DNA from: Auritidibacter sp. Marseille-P8566 | Lineage (GTDB): Bacteria > Bacteroidota > Bacteroidia > Flavobacteriales > Flavobacteriaceae | Length of the DNA: 5,679 bases | Direction of reading: 5' to 3' | NCBI GenBank assembly: GCA_943325595.2 | Contig: CALPQA020000152.1 | Coordinates: 1-5,679, forward strand | Shown: positions 1-5,679 of the stretch, piece by piece | Layout: each line of letters opens with the position of its first letter | How positions within the stretch are numbered: position 1 is the stretch's first letter | The notes under the pieces: generated by a model | Told to the model about the DNA's origin: nothing | Seen by the model: only the letters and a program-made list of their open reading frames with translations | Databases searched by the model: none | Position numbers and translations under genes: made by a program

Positions 1-1
1 A

Positions 2-1390
2 ACGTTAAATAGAAATTCTGCTACATTATCAGGAGGGGAATCGCAACGTATTAATTTGGCGACTTCACTAGGCAGTAGTTTAGTAGGTTCCATGTATATT
101 TTAGACGAACCAAGTATCGGTTTACACCCAAAAGATACCGAAAGATTAATAAAAGTTTTGCTTTCTCTTCGTGATTTAGGAAATACGGTAATCGTTGTTG
201 AACACGATGAGGACATAATGAAGGCCGCCGATATGATAATCGATATTGGTCCAGAAGCAGGAACACATGGTGGCGAATTAGTAGCGCAAGGAACATTTGC
301 TGAAATCCTTAAATCCGATTCGCTAACATCAAAATATTTGAATGGAAATTTAGAAATTGCAGTACCCAGAATTCGAAGAAAATGGGGAACCTACATCGAA
401 ATTCTAGGGGCTCGTGAAAATAATTTGCAAAATGTGGATGTCAAGTTTCCTTTGGAAGTTTTAACAGTTATCACAGGGGTTTCAGGAAGTGGAAAAAGTA
501 CATTAGTGAAGAAAATTCTGTTTCCAGCAATGCAAAAAAAATTGGACGGAATTGGAGAAAAAGCCGGGCAATTTACAGAAATGCGAGGCTATTACCACAA
601 AATCCAACATATAGAATATGTAGATCAGAATCCAATTGGAAGAAGTTCTCGCTCTAATCCTGTTACGTATATTAAGGCGTACGATGATATTCGAGATTTA
701 TATGCCAAAGAAAAATTATCTAAAATTCGAGGATATCAGCCTAAACATTTCTCCTTTAATGTTGATGGTGGTCGCTGTGAAGCCTGCAAAGGCGAAGGTT
801 CTATAAATGTAGAAATGGTATTTATGGCCGATGTTCAATTACCTTGTGAGGCGTGTAACGGAAAGCGTTTTAAAAAAGAAGTGCTTGAAGTATATTTTGA
901 AGGTAAGAATATCGATAATATTTTGACCATGACTGTGGATGATTCTTTGGAATTTTTCAAAAATGCAAATCTCACCAAAATAGTTCAAAAATTACAACCT
1001 TTACAAGATGTTGGATTGGGATACGTTCAATTGGGACAATCCTCCTCTACTCTTTCTGGTGGAGAAGCACAACGAATTAAATTAGCATCGTTTCTTGTAA
1101 AAGGAAGTACAAAAGATAAAGCACTATTTGTTTTTGACGAACCAACCACAGGATTGCATTTTCATGACATCAAGAAACTACTCACTTCTTTTGATGCTTT
1201 AATTGATAAAGGACATTCGATAATTGTAATAGAACACAATTTAGATATGATTAAATGTGCTGATTATATTATCGATTTAGGTCCTGAAGGTGGAGAAAAT
1301 GGCGGTCAAATTTTGGCGGTAGGAACACCAGAAGAAATTATTAAAAACAAAGCTTCAATTACAGGTAAATACTTAAAAGAGAAACTTTAA
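2..1390 (+). CDS. uvrA: UvrA, excinuclease ABC subunit A (C-terminal half, 5' end outside window)
   Basis: UvrA is the cytoplasmic ATPase that, with UvrB, finds bulky DNA lesions and starts nucleotide excision repair. The frame is open from base 2, so the start lies upstream; the TTG at 56 sits inside a conserved motif and is not a start. The visible 462 residues are roughly half of the usual ~940. In order they show the first ABC signature LSGGESQR (26-49), first Walker B LDEP (101-112), second Walker A GVSGSGKST (476-502), the PIGRSSRSNP segment, a zinc finger of the form CxxC-X19-CxxC (cysteine codons 776-856), second signature LSGGEAQR (1052-1075), second Walker B FDEPTTGLHFHD (from 1133) and the EHN switch histidine near 1231-1240. 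All key residues are intact and there is no frameshift. Bacteroidota often carry two uvrA paralogues; I cannot tell which one this is. The family call is near certain. Confidence 0.97.
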   Translation, partial: TLNRNSATLSGGESQRINLATSLGSSLVGSMYILDEPSIGLHPKDTERLIKVLLSLRDLGNTVIVVEHDEDIMKAADMIIDIGPEAGTHGGELVAQGTFAEILKSDSLTSKYLNGNLEIAVPRIRRKWGTYIEILGARENNLQNVDVKFPLEVLTVITGVSGSGKSTLVKKILFPAMQKKLDGIGEKAGQFTEMRGYYHKIQHIEYVDQNPIGRSSRSNPVTYIKAYDDIRDLYAKEKLSKIRGYQPKHFSFNVDGGRCEACKGEGSINVEMVFMADVQLPCEACNGKRFKKEVLEVYFEGKNIDNILTMTVDDSLEFFKNANLTKIVQKLQPLQDVGLGYVQLGQSSSTLSGGEAQRIKLASFLVKGSTKDKALFVFDEPTTGLHFHDIKKLLTSFDALIDKGHSIIVIEHNLDMIKCADYIIDLGPEGGENGGQILAVGTPEEIIKNKASITGKYLKEKL

Positions 1391-1414
1391 TGTTTAAATT
1401 TATTGTTACATTTG
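1386..1414 (+). promoter_or_regulatory. Bacteroidota-type promoter for the secreted hydrolase
   Basis: TACATTTG at 1407-1414 matches the Bacteroidota -7 consensus TAnnTTTG exactly. A TTTA at 1386-1389, 17 bases upstream, is an imperfect match to the -33 TTTG box and overlaps the uvrA stop codon. Transcription would begin around 1420, leaving a leader of about a dozen bases before the ATG at 1433. The site suggests the hydrolase can be transcribed independently although it lies only 42 bases behind uvrA. It also rules against the in-frame TTG at 1403 and ATG at 1415 as starts. No Shine-Dalgarno sequence is visible, as is usual in this phylum. Inferred from consensus only. Confidence 0.55.
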
Positions 1415-1432
1415 ATGCTAAATACTGAATTT

Positions 1433-2935
1433 ATGAAACAAAAATTACTTTTAATTGCAATCCTTCTATTCCATTTTTTAAGTTTTTCTCAACGATATAG
1501 ATATACAAATACTCTTTTTCCCTCTTCAATAATAACTCAAAACGTGGTTTACGGATCCGCTCCTTCTGTTGATGGTTTCGGAACAGTAGAATCCAGTACT
1601 ACTTCACAAAACTTATTAATGGACATTTACAAACCACAAGGAGATACTTTCACAAACCGACCTGTAATTATTTTTGCTCATCCAGGAGGTTTCTTTTCAG
1701 GAAGTAAAAATGTAGATGACATGATGGCTTTTTGTGATTATTTTGCTCGAAAAGGATATGTAACTGCAACAATTGACTATAGATTAGGTTTTAGTGTTAC
1801 CGACAACATAGCGATGCATTCAACAAGAGCCGTTTATAGAGGTTTGCAAGATGGAAGAGCTGCAATTCGCTATTTTAGAGCCAACGCAGCAACCTACGGA
1901 ATCGACCCAAATAAAGTGTATTTTGTAGGAAGTAGCGCAGGAGCATTTATCGCTTTGCACAGTATTTACCTAGATCAAATTTCTGAAAAACCTATTGAAA
2001 CCGGAGTTTATCCTTACACGAACCTAATAGCTCCATATTCTCATATTGCCCCAGATTTAGGAGGTTTAGATATCGGTGCAAACCTAAGTTTCAATGGAAA
2101 ACCGGATGCCGTAATCTCTATGTGGGGCGCCATTCAAAGTACTAATTTAATTACCGCTAATAATAATACGCCTGTTTTTCTAATTCATGGTGAAGCAGAT
2201 GCTACGGTTTCTTTCAATACTGGTAGCCCATTTGGTTATTCTTCTCTTCCACAAGCGGATGGTAGTAACCCAATTAACACCAAATTAAACGCGTTGAATT
2301 TCACCAATAAAGAAACTTATTTTGTTCCAAATGTTGGCCATGAATTTTATGGAGCTGCAAATGGAACTTGGTCAAATGGAACCGGTGGAAATTCATACTG
2401 GCCTATCGTTTTAGATCGCTCCACTTCTTTTTTGTGGAAACAACACAAACCAACTGCAAATTTCACCTCTGTTGCTAACGCCTTGACCGTAAACTTCACG
2501 GATACAAGCTCTGGCGTAACTTCTTGGTTTTGGGATTTTGGCGATGGAACAACCAGCACTTTACAAAGTCCATCACATTCCTATTCGAGTGCTGGAAACT
2601 ATTCTGTTAATTTGTATGTAGAAAATTTAAACAAAAGTTGGGACGAAATTAACCATCCAATTGCGCTGTCAACTATGGGAGTGACTGATAATTCTAAAGC
2701 GTTATTCCAACTATATCCTAATCCAACAAATGAAATTTTAACGGTATCGTTAGGTAAATCGGCTTCAAAAGTGAGCTATCAAATTATAGATTATTCAGGT
2801 AAAATAGTTCTGGAACAAACACTTTCTGACAGCCAATTATTTAATGTAAATGTTGAAGATTTAGCAAGTGGGTTGTATTTCGTTAAAATAACAATGGACG
2901 AAACGGTTAGGTTTACTAAAATAGTTAAAAACTAA
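1433..2935 (+). CDS. Secreted alpha/beta-hydrolase (esterase-like) with PKD domain and T9SS sorting domain
   Basis: Predicted exported serine hydrolase of 500 residues; substrate unknown, probably an ester or acylated carbohydrate. I chose ATG 1433 because it gives a clean signal peptide (MKQK, then a Leu/Ile/Phe core, likely cut after Ser19 before Gln20) and lies just below the promoter. The catalytic domain (~30-335) resembles the BD-FAE/Abhydrolase_3 esterases: oxyanion-type HPGGF at 83-87, nucleophile elbow G-S-S-A-G with Ser168, probable acid Asp256 in HGEAD, and His303 in NVGHEF, a complete triad by position. A PKD domain follows (~340-400, with WDFGDG at 367-372), usually a surface or glycan-binding spacer. 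Residues ~425-500 are a type A T9SS C-terminal domain (LYPNPT at 427, GLYFVKI near the end, basic tail). It should therefore cross the outer membrane via T9SS and be released or surface-anchored. Family call firm, reaction inferred. Confidence 0.9.
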   Translation: MKQKLLLIAILLFHFLSFSQRYRYTNTLFPSSIITQNVVYGSAPSVDGFGTVESSTTSQNLLMDIYKPQGDTFTNRPVIIFAHPGGFFSGSKNVDDMMAFCDYFARKGYVTATIDYRLGFSVTDNIAMHSTRAVYRGLQDGRAAIRYFRANAATYGIDPNKVYFVGSSAGAFIALHSIYLDQISEKPIETGVYPYTNLIAPYSHIAPDLGGLDIGANLSFNGKPDAVISMWGAIQSTNLITANNNTPVFLIHGEADATVSFNTGSPFGYSSLPQADGSNPINTKLNALNFTNKETYFVPNVGHEFYGAANGTWSNGTGGNSYWPIVLDRSTSFLWKQHKPTANFTSVANALTVNFTDTSSGVTSWFWDFGDGTTSTLQSPSHSYSSAGNYSVNLYVENLNKSWDEINHPIALSTMGVTDNSKALFQLYPNPTNEILTVSLGKSASKVSYQIIDYSGKIVLEQTLSDSQLFNVNVEDLASGLYFVKITMDETVRFTKIVKN

Positions 2936-2948
2936 TTTTAAAATTTAA

Positions 2949-3030
2949 TTTTGGGCGTTCCCAAAAGGGCCGGGCTTTACGTTACAATCCAAGCTAAAAA
3001 GCTTGGGATTTTCACTTCAATCCCTAACGC
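2949..3030. repeat. Structured intergenic element, probably a dispersed flavobacterial repeat
   Basis: The blocks GGGCGTTCCC, GGGCCGGGCTTTACG, CAATCC and TTCACTTCAATCCCTAACGC match, from memory, a repeat scattered between genes in many flavobacterial genomes; I could not search for it. Seen directly: closing arms GCGTT (2955-2959) and AACGC (3026-3030); a perfect 7-bp hairpin TTTTGGG/CCCAAAA (2949-2966); a smaller CCC-AAAA-GGG hairpin (2960-2969); GGG 2972-2974 able to pair with CCC 3022-3024; and a 10-bp hairpin with one bulged G at 2986-3010 (AATCCAAGCT with AGCTTGGGATT). The part I expect to vary between copies is the tip of this central hairpin. It could be a REP-like or MITE-like DNA element, a structured RNA, or a processing/termination site. 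Function unknown. Confidence 0.6.
2986..3014. terminator. Possible terminator-like hairpin between convergent genes
   Basis: AATCCAAGCT (2986-2995) pairs with AGCTTGGGATT (3000-3010) around an AAAA loop, with one bulged G; four T's at 3009-3012 overlap the base of the stem. It lies 50 bases after the stop of the plus-strand hydrolase and about 85 bases after the stop of the minus-strand peptidase, so it could end transcripts from either side. The T tract is short and the hairpin is part of the larger repeat, so a dedicated terminator role is uncertain. Confidence 0.3.
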
Positions 3031-3094
3031 AGTTTCCGGATAGTTTTAAATTTGAGTTTTCATCAATACCTAAAAAAGGATTTTATGAACTTCT

Positions 3095-4285
3095 CTAATC
3101 AATAACTATTTTCTTAGTATATCTTTTATCTCCGGAGACAATCACTGCCAGATACATCCCTTTTCTGAAATCAGTAACAGGAATAGATTCCGTTTGTTTT
3201 GCTTGTTCAAATGCTTTTGAAAAAACAATCTTTCCTTGTAAATCAACCAAGTTAAAAGTATACTTTCTATCTAATTTTCCACAATTGATATTTAGAGAAT
3301 CCTTAGTGGGATTCGGAAAAAAACTACCTTGAAAACCAGTTTCAAATTCATCATTTGACATCGAAATATCCACCACAGCAAAATGCAACATCGCTCCTAT
3401 TGCTGCTTTGGCAACGTTATAATTATAGGTCGGATCCATATAAATTAAAAAATCTGAAGTCGTATGTTTGTGCGTTGTTTCATTTTTTTCAAAAAAACCA
3501 GTAATTATCTCATTGTTACTTTGAAACGGCATATAATCCGAAGAATACGCACGATCTAAAAAAGTATTTAAAGGCGAATACAAACCAACACAAGTTATTA
3601 ATTCATTGGTAATGGTATTTGAAGCTGCATTATTCGAAGTTGGTGTAGAAGTGTCATTTTCGCAAGTAATTGTATTATTTACTAATCCTGCAACACCCCC
3701 AACTTCATCCAAGTTAAAAACCAATTTGATATTCATTTTTGGAGTAGTACTATTCACAACCGAAGTAACAAAATGCTGACTTCCTTGCAATCCATCTTCC
3801 TCGCCACTAAAATTGATGAATTTTATAGAATATTGTGTTGGAATGTTTTGCAATAATCTTGCAACTTCCAAAATACAAACCAATCCACTTCCATTATCAT
3901 TGGTACCCGTTCCATTTAATGAATCGTAATGGCCATCAATAATTACGAAAGTATTAGGATAAACAGTACCAATTTTAGTCACAATTAGATTCTTACAAAC
4001 AGCCGTAGAACCAGTGTAAGTATAGGAATCTTCAGTAATTTGGCTTGCAGTATAGCCATAACTTAAATATTTGTTTTTTAACCAAGTCAAAGTGTTATCA
4101 AGAGCAACTGTTCCTCTGCGTTTTACCCCTAAATTCTCATATTCAGTTAAATTTGATAATACAGTTGATGCTGAACATTGGTTTACAACAGCGGCGTAAT
4201 TGGCATTGTAAACCTGAGCATTTACCTTAAAGGCAGGTGATATAAAAAACGAAATTATTACTAAATAGGTAAAAAAATGCTTCAT
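3095..4285 (-). CDS. Secreted M28-family zinc peptidase with T9SS sorting domain
   Basis: Predicted exported metallopeptidase of 396 residues, probably an aminopeptidase that trims peptides outside the cell. Residues 1-23 are a signal peptide (MKHFFTYL, hydrophobic core, VNA cut before Gln24). The catalytic domain (~40-305) shows the M28 two-zinc ligand set in order: His119 and Asp121 in DGHYDS, Asp130 in NDNGSG, Glu162-Glu163 in SGEEDGLQGSQ (general base and ligand), Asp193 in LDEVGG, and His274 in HTTSD. A SSDYMPF segment (248-254) stands where many relatives have SDHxPF. Residues ~320-396 form a type A T9SS C-terminal domain starting at FFPNPT (322-327) and ending KKIVID. There is no extra PA domain, so this is a compact form. 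The start ATG (4283-4285) directly precedes the signal peptide. Substrate specificity cannot be read from sequence; the family call is firm. Confidence 0.93.
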   Translation of the reverse strand: MKHFFTYLVIISFFISPAFKVNAQVYNANYAAVVNQCSASTVLSNLTEYENLGVKRRGTVALDNTLTWLKNKYLSYGYTASQITEDSYTYTGSTAVCKNLIVTKIGTVYPNTFVIIDGHYDSLNGTGTNDNGSGLVCILEVARLLQNIPTQYSIKFINFSGEEDGLQGSQHFVTSVVNSTTPKMNIKLVFNLDEVGGVAGLVNNTITCENDTSTPTSNNAASNTITNELITCVGLYSPLNTFLDRAYSSDYMPFQSNNEIITGFFEKNETTHKHTTSDFLIYMDPTYNYNVAKAAIGAMLHFAVVDISMSNDEFETGFQGSFFPNPTKDSLNINCGKLDRKYTFNLVDLQGKIVFSKAFEQAKQTESIPVTDFRKGMYLAVIVSGDKRYTKKIVID

Positions 4286-4369
4286 TGATTTGGCTGTATT
4301 TGAAATTTTAAAGCGAATGTACTAAAGAAGTGATGAATTTTCAATAAAACAGTAGTTAAAAAATCGAGA
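4286..4369 (-). other. Spacer between flippase and M28 peptidase genes
   Basis: Eighty-four AT-rich bases separate the flippase stop from the peptidase start on the same strand. Apart from the promoter-like element I see only a run of six T's (minus strand) shortly after the flippase stop, with no convincing hairpin before it, so no clear terminator. The gap is long enough for separate transcription units, but co-transcription cannot be excluded. Confidence 0.6.
4314..4344 (-). promoter_or_regulatory. Possible promoter for the M28 peptidase gene
   Basis: On the minus strand, TACATTCG (4321 down to 4314) differs from the Bacteroidota -7 consensus TAnnTTTG at one base. A TTG (4344 down to 4342) lies 20 bases upstream, acceptable for the -33 box. 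The element ends 28 bases before the peptidase ATG. It would let the peptidase be transcribed separately from the flippase gene upstream on the same strand. The match is imperfect and the background is AT-rich. Confidence 0.4.
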
Positions 4370-5679
4370 TTAGAACTTCACTTTAGATTTAAATTTATCG
4401 AAAACTTCATTCAATTCAATTCCAATTTTAAATTTATAATTCAATAAACAGTAAACTATTGTAATTAAAATAGATTTTATAACTATGTTTAGTATTGGAT
4501 GAAAGTCAAAATCCCAAAAATAAAAGGCTAGAAAAACAAGGATTATGATTCCGAAGGAATAAAGTGTTTTTATGGTAAATGGAAAGACGTTCATTTTCCA
4601 ATATACCAAAATCAATTTGGCTGTATTGTATATAAAAACAGCTAAAAAAGTGGCTAAAGCTGCGCCAGTAATTCCATAAATGGGTATCAAAATCATGTAC
4701 AAACCAATCATCATGAAAATTAAAACCAAATTAAAAAATAAAAACCACCTATAATATTTTGTGTTTAGAATAATAGCAACATTATTTCCCAAGATCATGT
4801 CGTAGAATTTAGATAATCCAATCAGAAATACTACCGAAATTCCACCTGAATATTCTAGAGGAAGCAACTGGTATAATTCTTTACAATTCAGAAATATGCC
4901 CAACAAAATTAAACCACCAAAAACTTGAAGATTAATGGCACTTTTTTTATACAACAAACTCAGTTCTTCCCACTTATTTTCGTTTATCAATTGCGCTGTA
5001 AGGGGATATATAATTTGCATCATTGCCTTACTTGGAACCGATATTACCATAGCGATAAAAACAGCAACTGAATAAAAAGCGTTATTGCTAATGTTCTGAT
5101 ACAATGGAATCATGACTTTATCGAAATCAATTAGCATAACAGAAACGGTTCCTGTAGCTATAATAAAAAAAGAATACCTTAGAATTCCTTTAACATCAGC
5201 GGGAATTTGAAAACTAAAAACAGGTTTTTTAACCTGTATTGCAAAGCACATCATGGCAAAACATTGCAGTCCATAAACTCCCGAAAGTAAATATACAAAT
5301 GTGTCCTTTTCAATCCAATCTGCATAAACAGCGAAAAGTAAAATCATTATAATAACTCTGGTTCCCACTTCGCTCAGAAAATTTCCAAAAACAGATTGAA
5401 AATGTACTTTTACCCAAGCATAAAAGATTTCAAAATAGCCCATAAAAATTCCGATTAAAGGAATTAACCATAAAAAAGGAACTGTGCTAGGATTTTCTAT
5501 CAATATATAAAAGGCAATTTGATTATGGAATAAGATACCCAATAAACCAATTGGAATTGCAATAAAAACGGGCAAAAGAAGCATGAAACTCAAAAATCGA
5601 TCTCGTTCTTCTTCTGTTTTGTATTTTGAATAAAATCGGATTAAAGTATTTTGAACTCCAAATGACATTAAGGGCATCA
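4370..5679 (-). CDS. Oligosaccharide/polysaccharide flippase, Wzx-like MOP superfamily (N-terminus outside window)
   Basis: Predicted inner-membrane flippase that moves lipid-linked sugar units for surface polysaccharide or LPS O-antigen from the cytoplasmic to the periplasmic face. At least 435 residues are visible; the frame is open to the right edge, and flavobacterial relatives that I recall are about 480-490 long, so perhaps 50 N-terminal residues (first one or two helices) are missing. The Met at 5675-5677 is therefore probably internal. Counting from it, hydrophobic segments lie near 31-50, 66-88, 105-119, 127-147, 168-184, 200-217, 249-264, 280-296, 309-333, 335-360, 371-387 and 394-413, separated by short basic or acidic loops. 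The N-terminal LMSFGVQNTLIRFYSKY, the LIDFDKVMI segment and YGITGAALAT in the C-terminal half fit the polysaccharide biosynthesis/MatE-like fold. It ends in a Lys-rich cytoplasmic tail. Transported substrate unknown; no glycosyltransferase is visible beside it. Confidence 0.87.
   Translation of the reverse strand, partial: MPLMSFGVQNTLIRFYSKYKTEEERDRFLSFMLLLPVFIAIPIGLLGILFHNQIAFYILIENPSTVPFLWLIPLIGIFMGYFEIFYAWVKVHFQSVFGNFLSEVGTRVIIMILLFAVYADWIEKDTFVYLLSGVYGLQCFAMMCFAIQVKKPVFSFQIPADVKGILRYSFFIIATGTVSVMLIDFDKVMIPLYQNISNNAFYSVAVFIAMVISVPSKAMMQIIYPLTAQLINENKWEELSLLYKKSAINLQVFGGLILLGIFLNCKELYQLLPLEYSGGISVVFLIGLSKFYDMILGNNVAIILNTKYYRWFLFFNLVLIFMMIGLYMILIPIYGITGAALATFLAVFIYNTAKLILVYWKMNVFPFTIKTLYSFGIIILVFLAFYFWDFDFHPILNIVIKSILITIVYCLLNYKFKIGIELNEVFDKFKSKVKF

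Larger units (their letters stand above)
2936..3094. other. Convergent intergenic region between the two T9SS-secreted enzymes
   Basis: This 159-base gap lies between the stop codons of two genes that point towards each other. I see no coding frame in it. Its left two thirds hold the structured element described separately; the rest (about 3031-3094) is AT-rich with no clear feature. Any RNA made here would come from readthrough of either neighbour or from a promoter I do not recognise. Confidence 0.8.

Noticed and set aside
56..58. TTG as the start of uvrA
   Set aside because: The frame is open upstream to base 2 and encodes the conserved ABC signature before this codon, so the gene is simply cut by the window edge.
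51..296. Minus-strand open frame of 81 codons
   Set aside because: It lies entirely opposite the conserved UvrA coding sequence, has no recognisable domain, and is a shadow of that gene.
2347..2559. Minus-strand open frame of 70 codons
   Set aside because: It is antisense to the end of the hydrolase domain and the PKD domain, with no independent support.
2953..3030. Resemblance of the intergenic element to an integron attC site (GTT and AAC ends, imperfect palindrome)
   Set aside because: The core triplets are inside out: GTT is at the left and AAC at the right on both strands, whereas attC has RYYYAAC at the left and GTTRRRY at the right. GTTCCCA does not fit GTTRRRY, and there is no integrase or cassette array.
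4045..4230. Plus-strand open frame of 61 codons
   Set aside because: It is antisense to the N-terminal part of the M28 peptidase and shows no start context or domain.
1..5679. A defence system, CRISPR array, prophage, insertion sequence or RNA gene
   Set aside because: All long frames are accounted for by four ordinary protein families, the gaps are short, and I see no spaced direct repeats, transposase or tRNA-like fold. Only the intergenic element remains unexplained.

Overview
The window looks like chromosomal DNA from a member of the Bacteroidota, most likely a Flavobacterium-type organism. It is AT-rich. Two proteins carry the short C-terminal domain that sends cargo through the type IX secretion system (T9SS), which is found only in this phylum. 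The promoter-like sites resemble the Bacteroidota TTTG / TAnnTTTG pattern rather than the E. coli -35/-10, and the encoded UvrA and flippase read like flavobacterial proteins. This placement comes from recognising families, not from a database search.

Layout: (1) 2-1390, plus strand: the C-terminal half of UvrA, the DNA-damage-sensing ATPase of nucleotide excision repair, cut by the left edge. (2) 1433-2935, plus strand: a secreted alpha/beta-hydrolase (esterase-like) with a PKD domain and a T9SS sorting domain, preceded by a good TAnnTTTG promoter element that overlaps its commonly over-extended start. (3) 2936-3094: a convergent intergenic gap filled mostly by a compact, highly structured element (about 2949-3030) of a type I recall as dispersed between genes in flavobacterial genomes. 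(4) 3095-4285, minus strand: a secreted M28-family zinc peptidase with a T9SS sorting domain. (5) 4286-4369: a short spacer with a possible promoter. (6) 4370 to the right edge, minus strand: a multi-spanning polysaccharide flippase (Wzx/MOP type) missing its first few dozen residues.

The genes do not form an obvious pathway. UvrA is cytoplasmic DNA repair, the flippase is an inner-membrane envelope protein, and the two middle genes are exported degradative enzymes that share the same secretion route and lie tail to tail. I see no defence system, mobile-element protein, CRISPR array, tRNA or rRNA. The most interesting non-coding signal is the intergenic element. It contains several nested and mutually exclusive hairpins and an internal direct repeat, and it deserves a genome-wide search.
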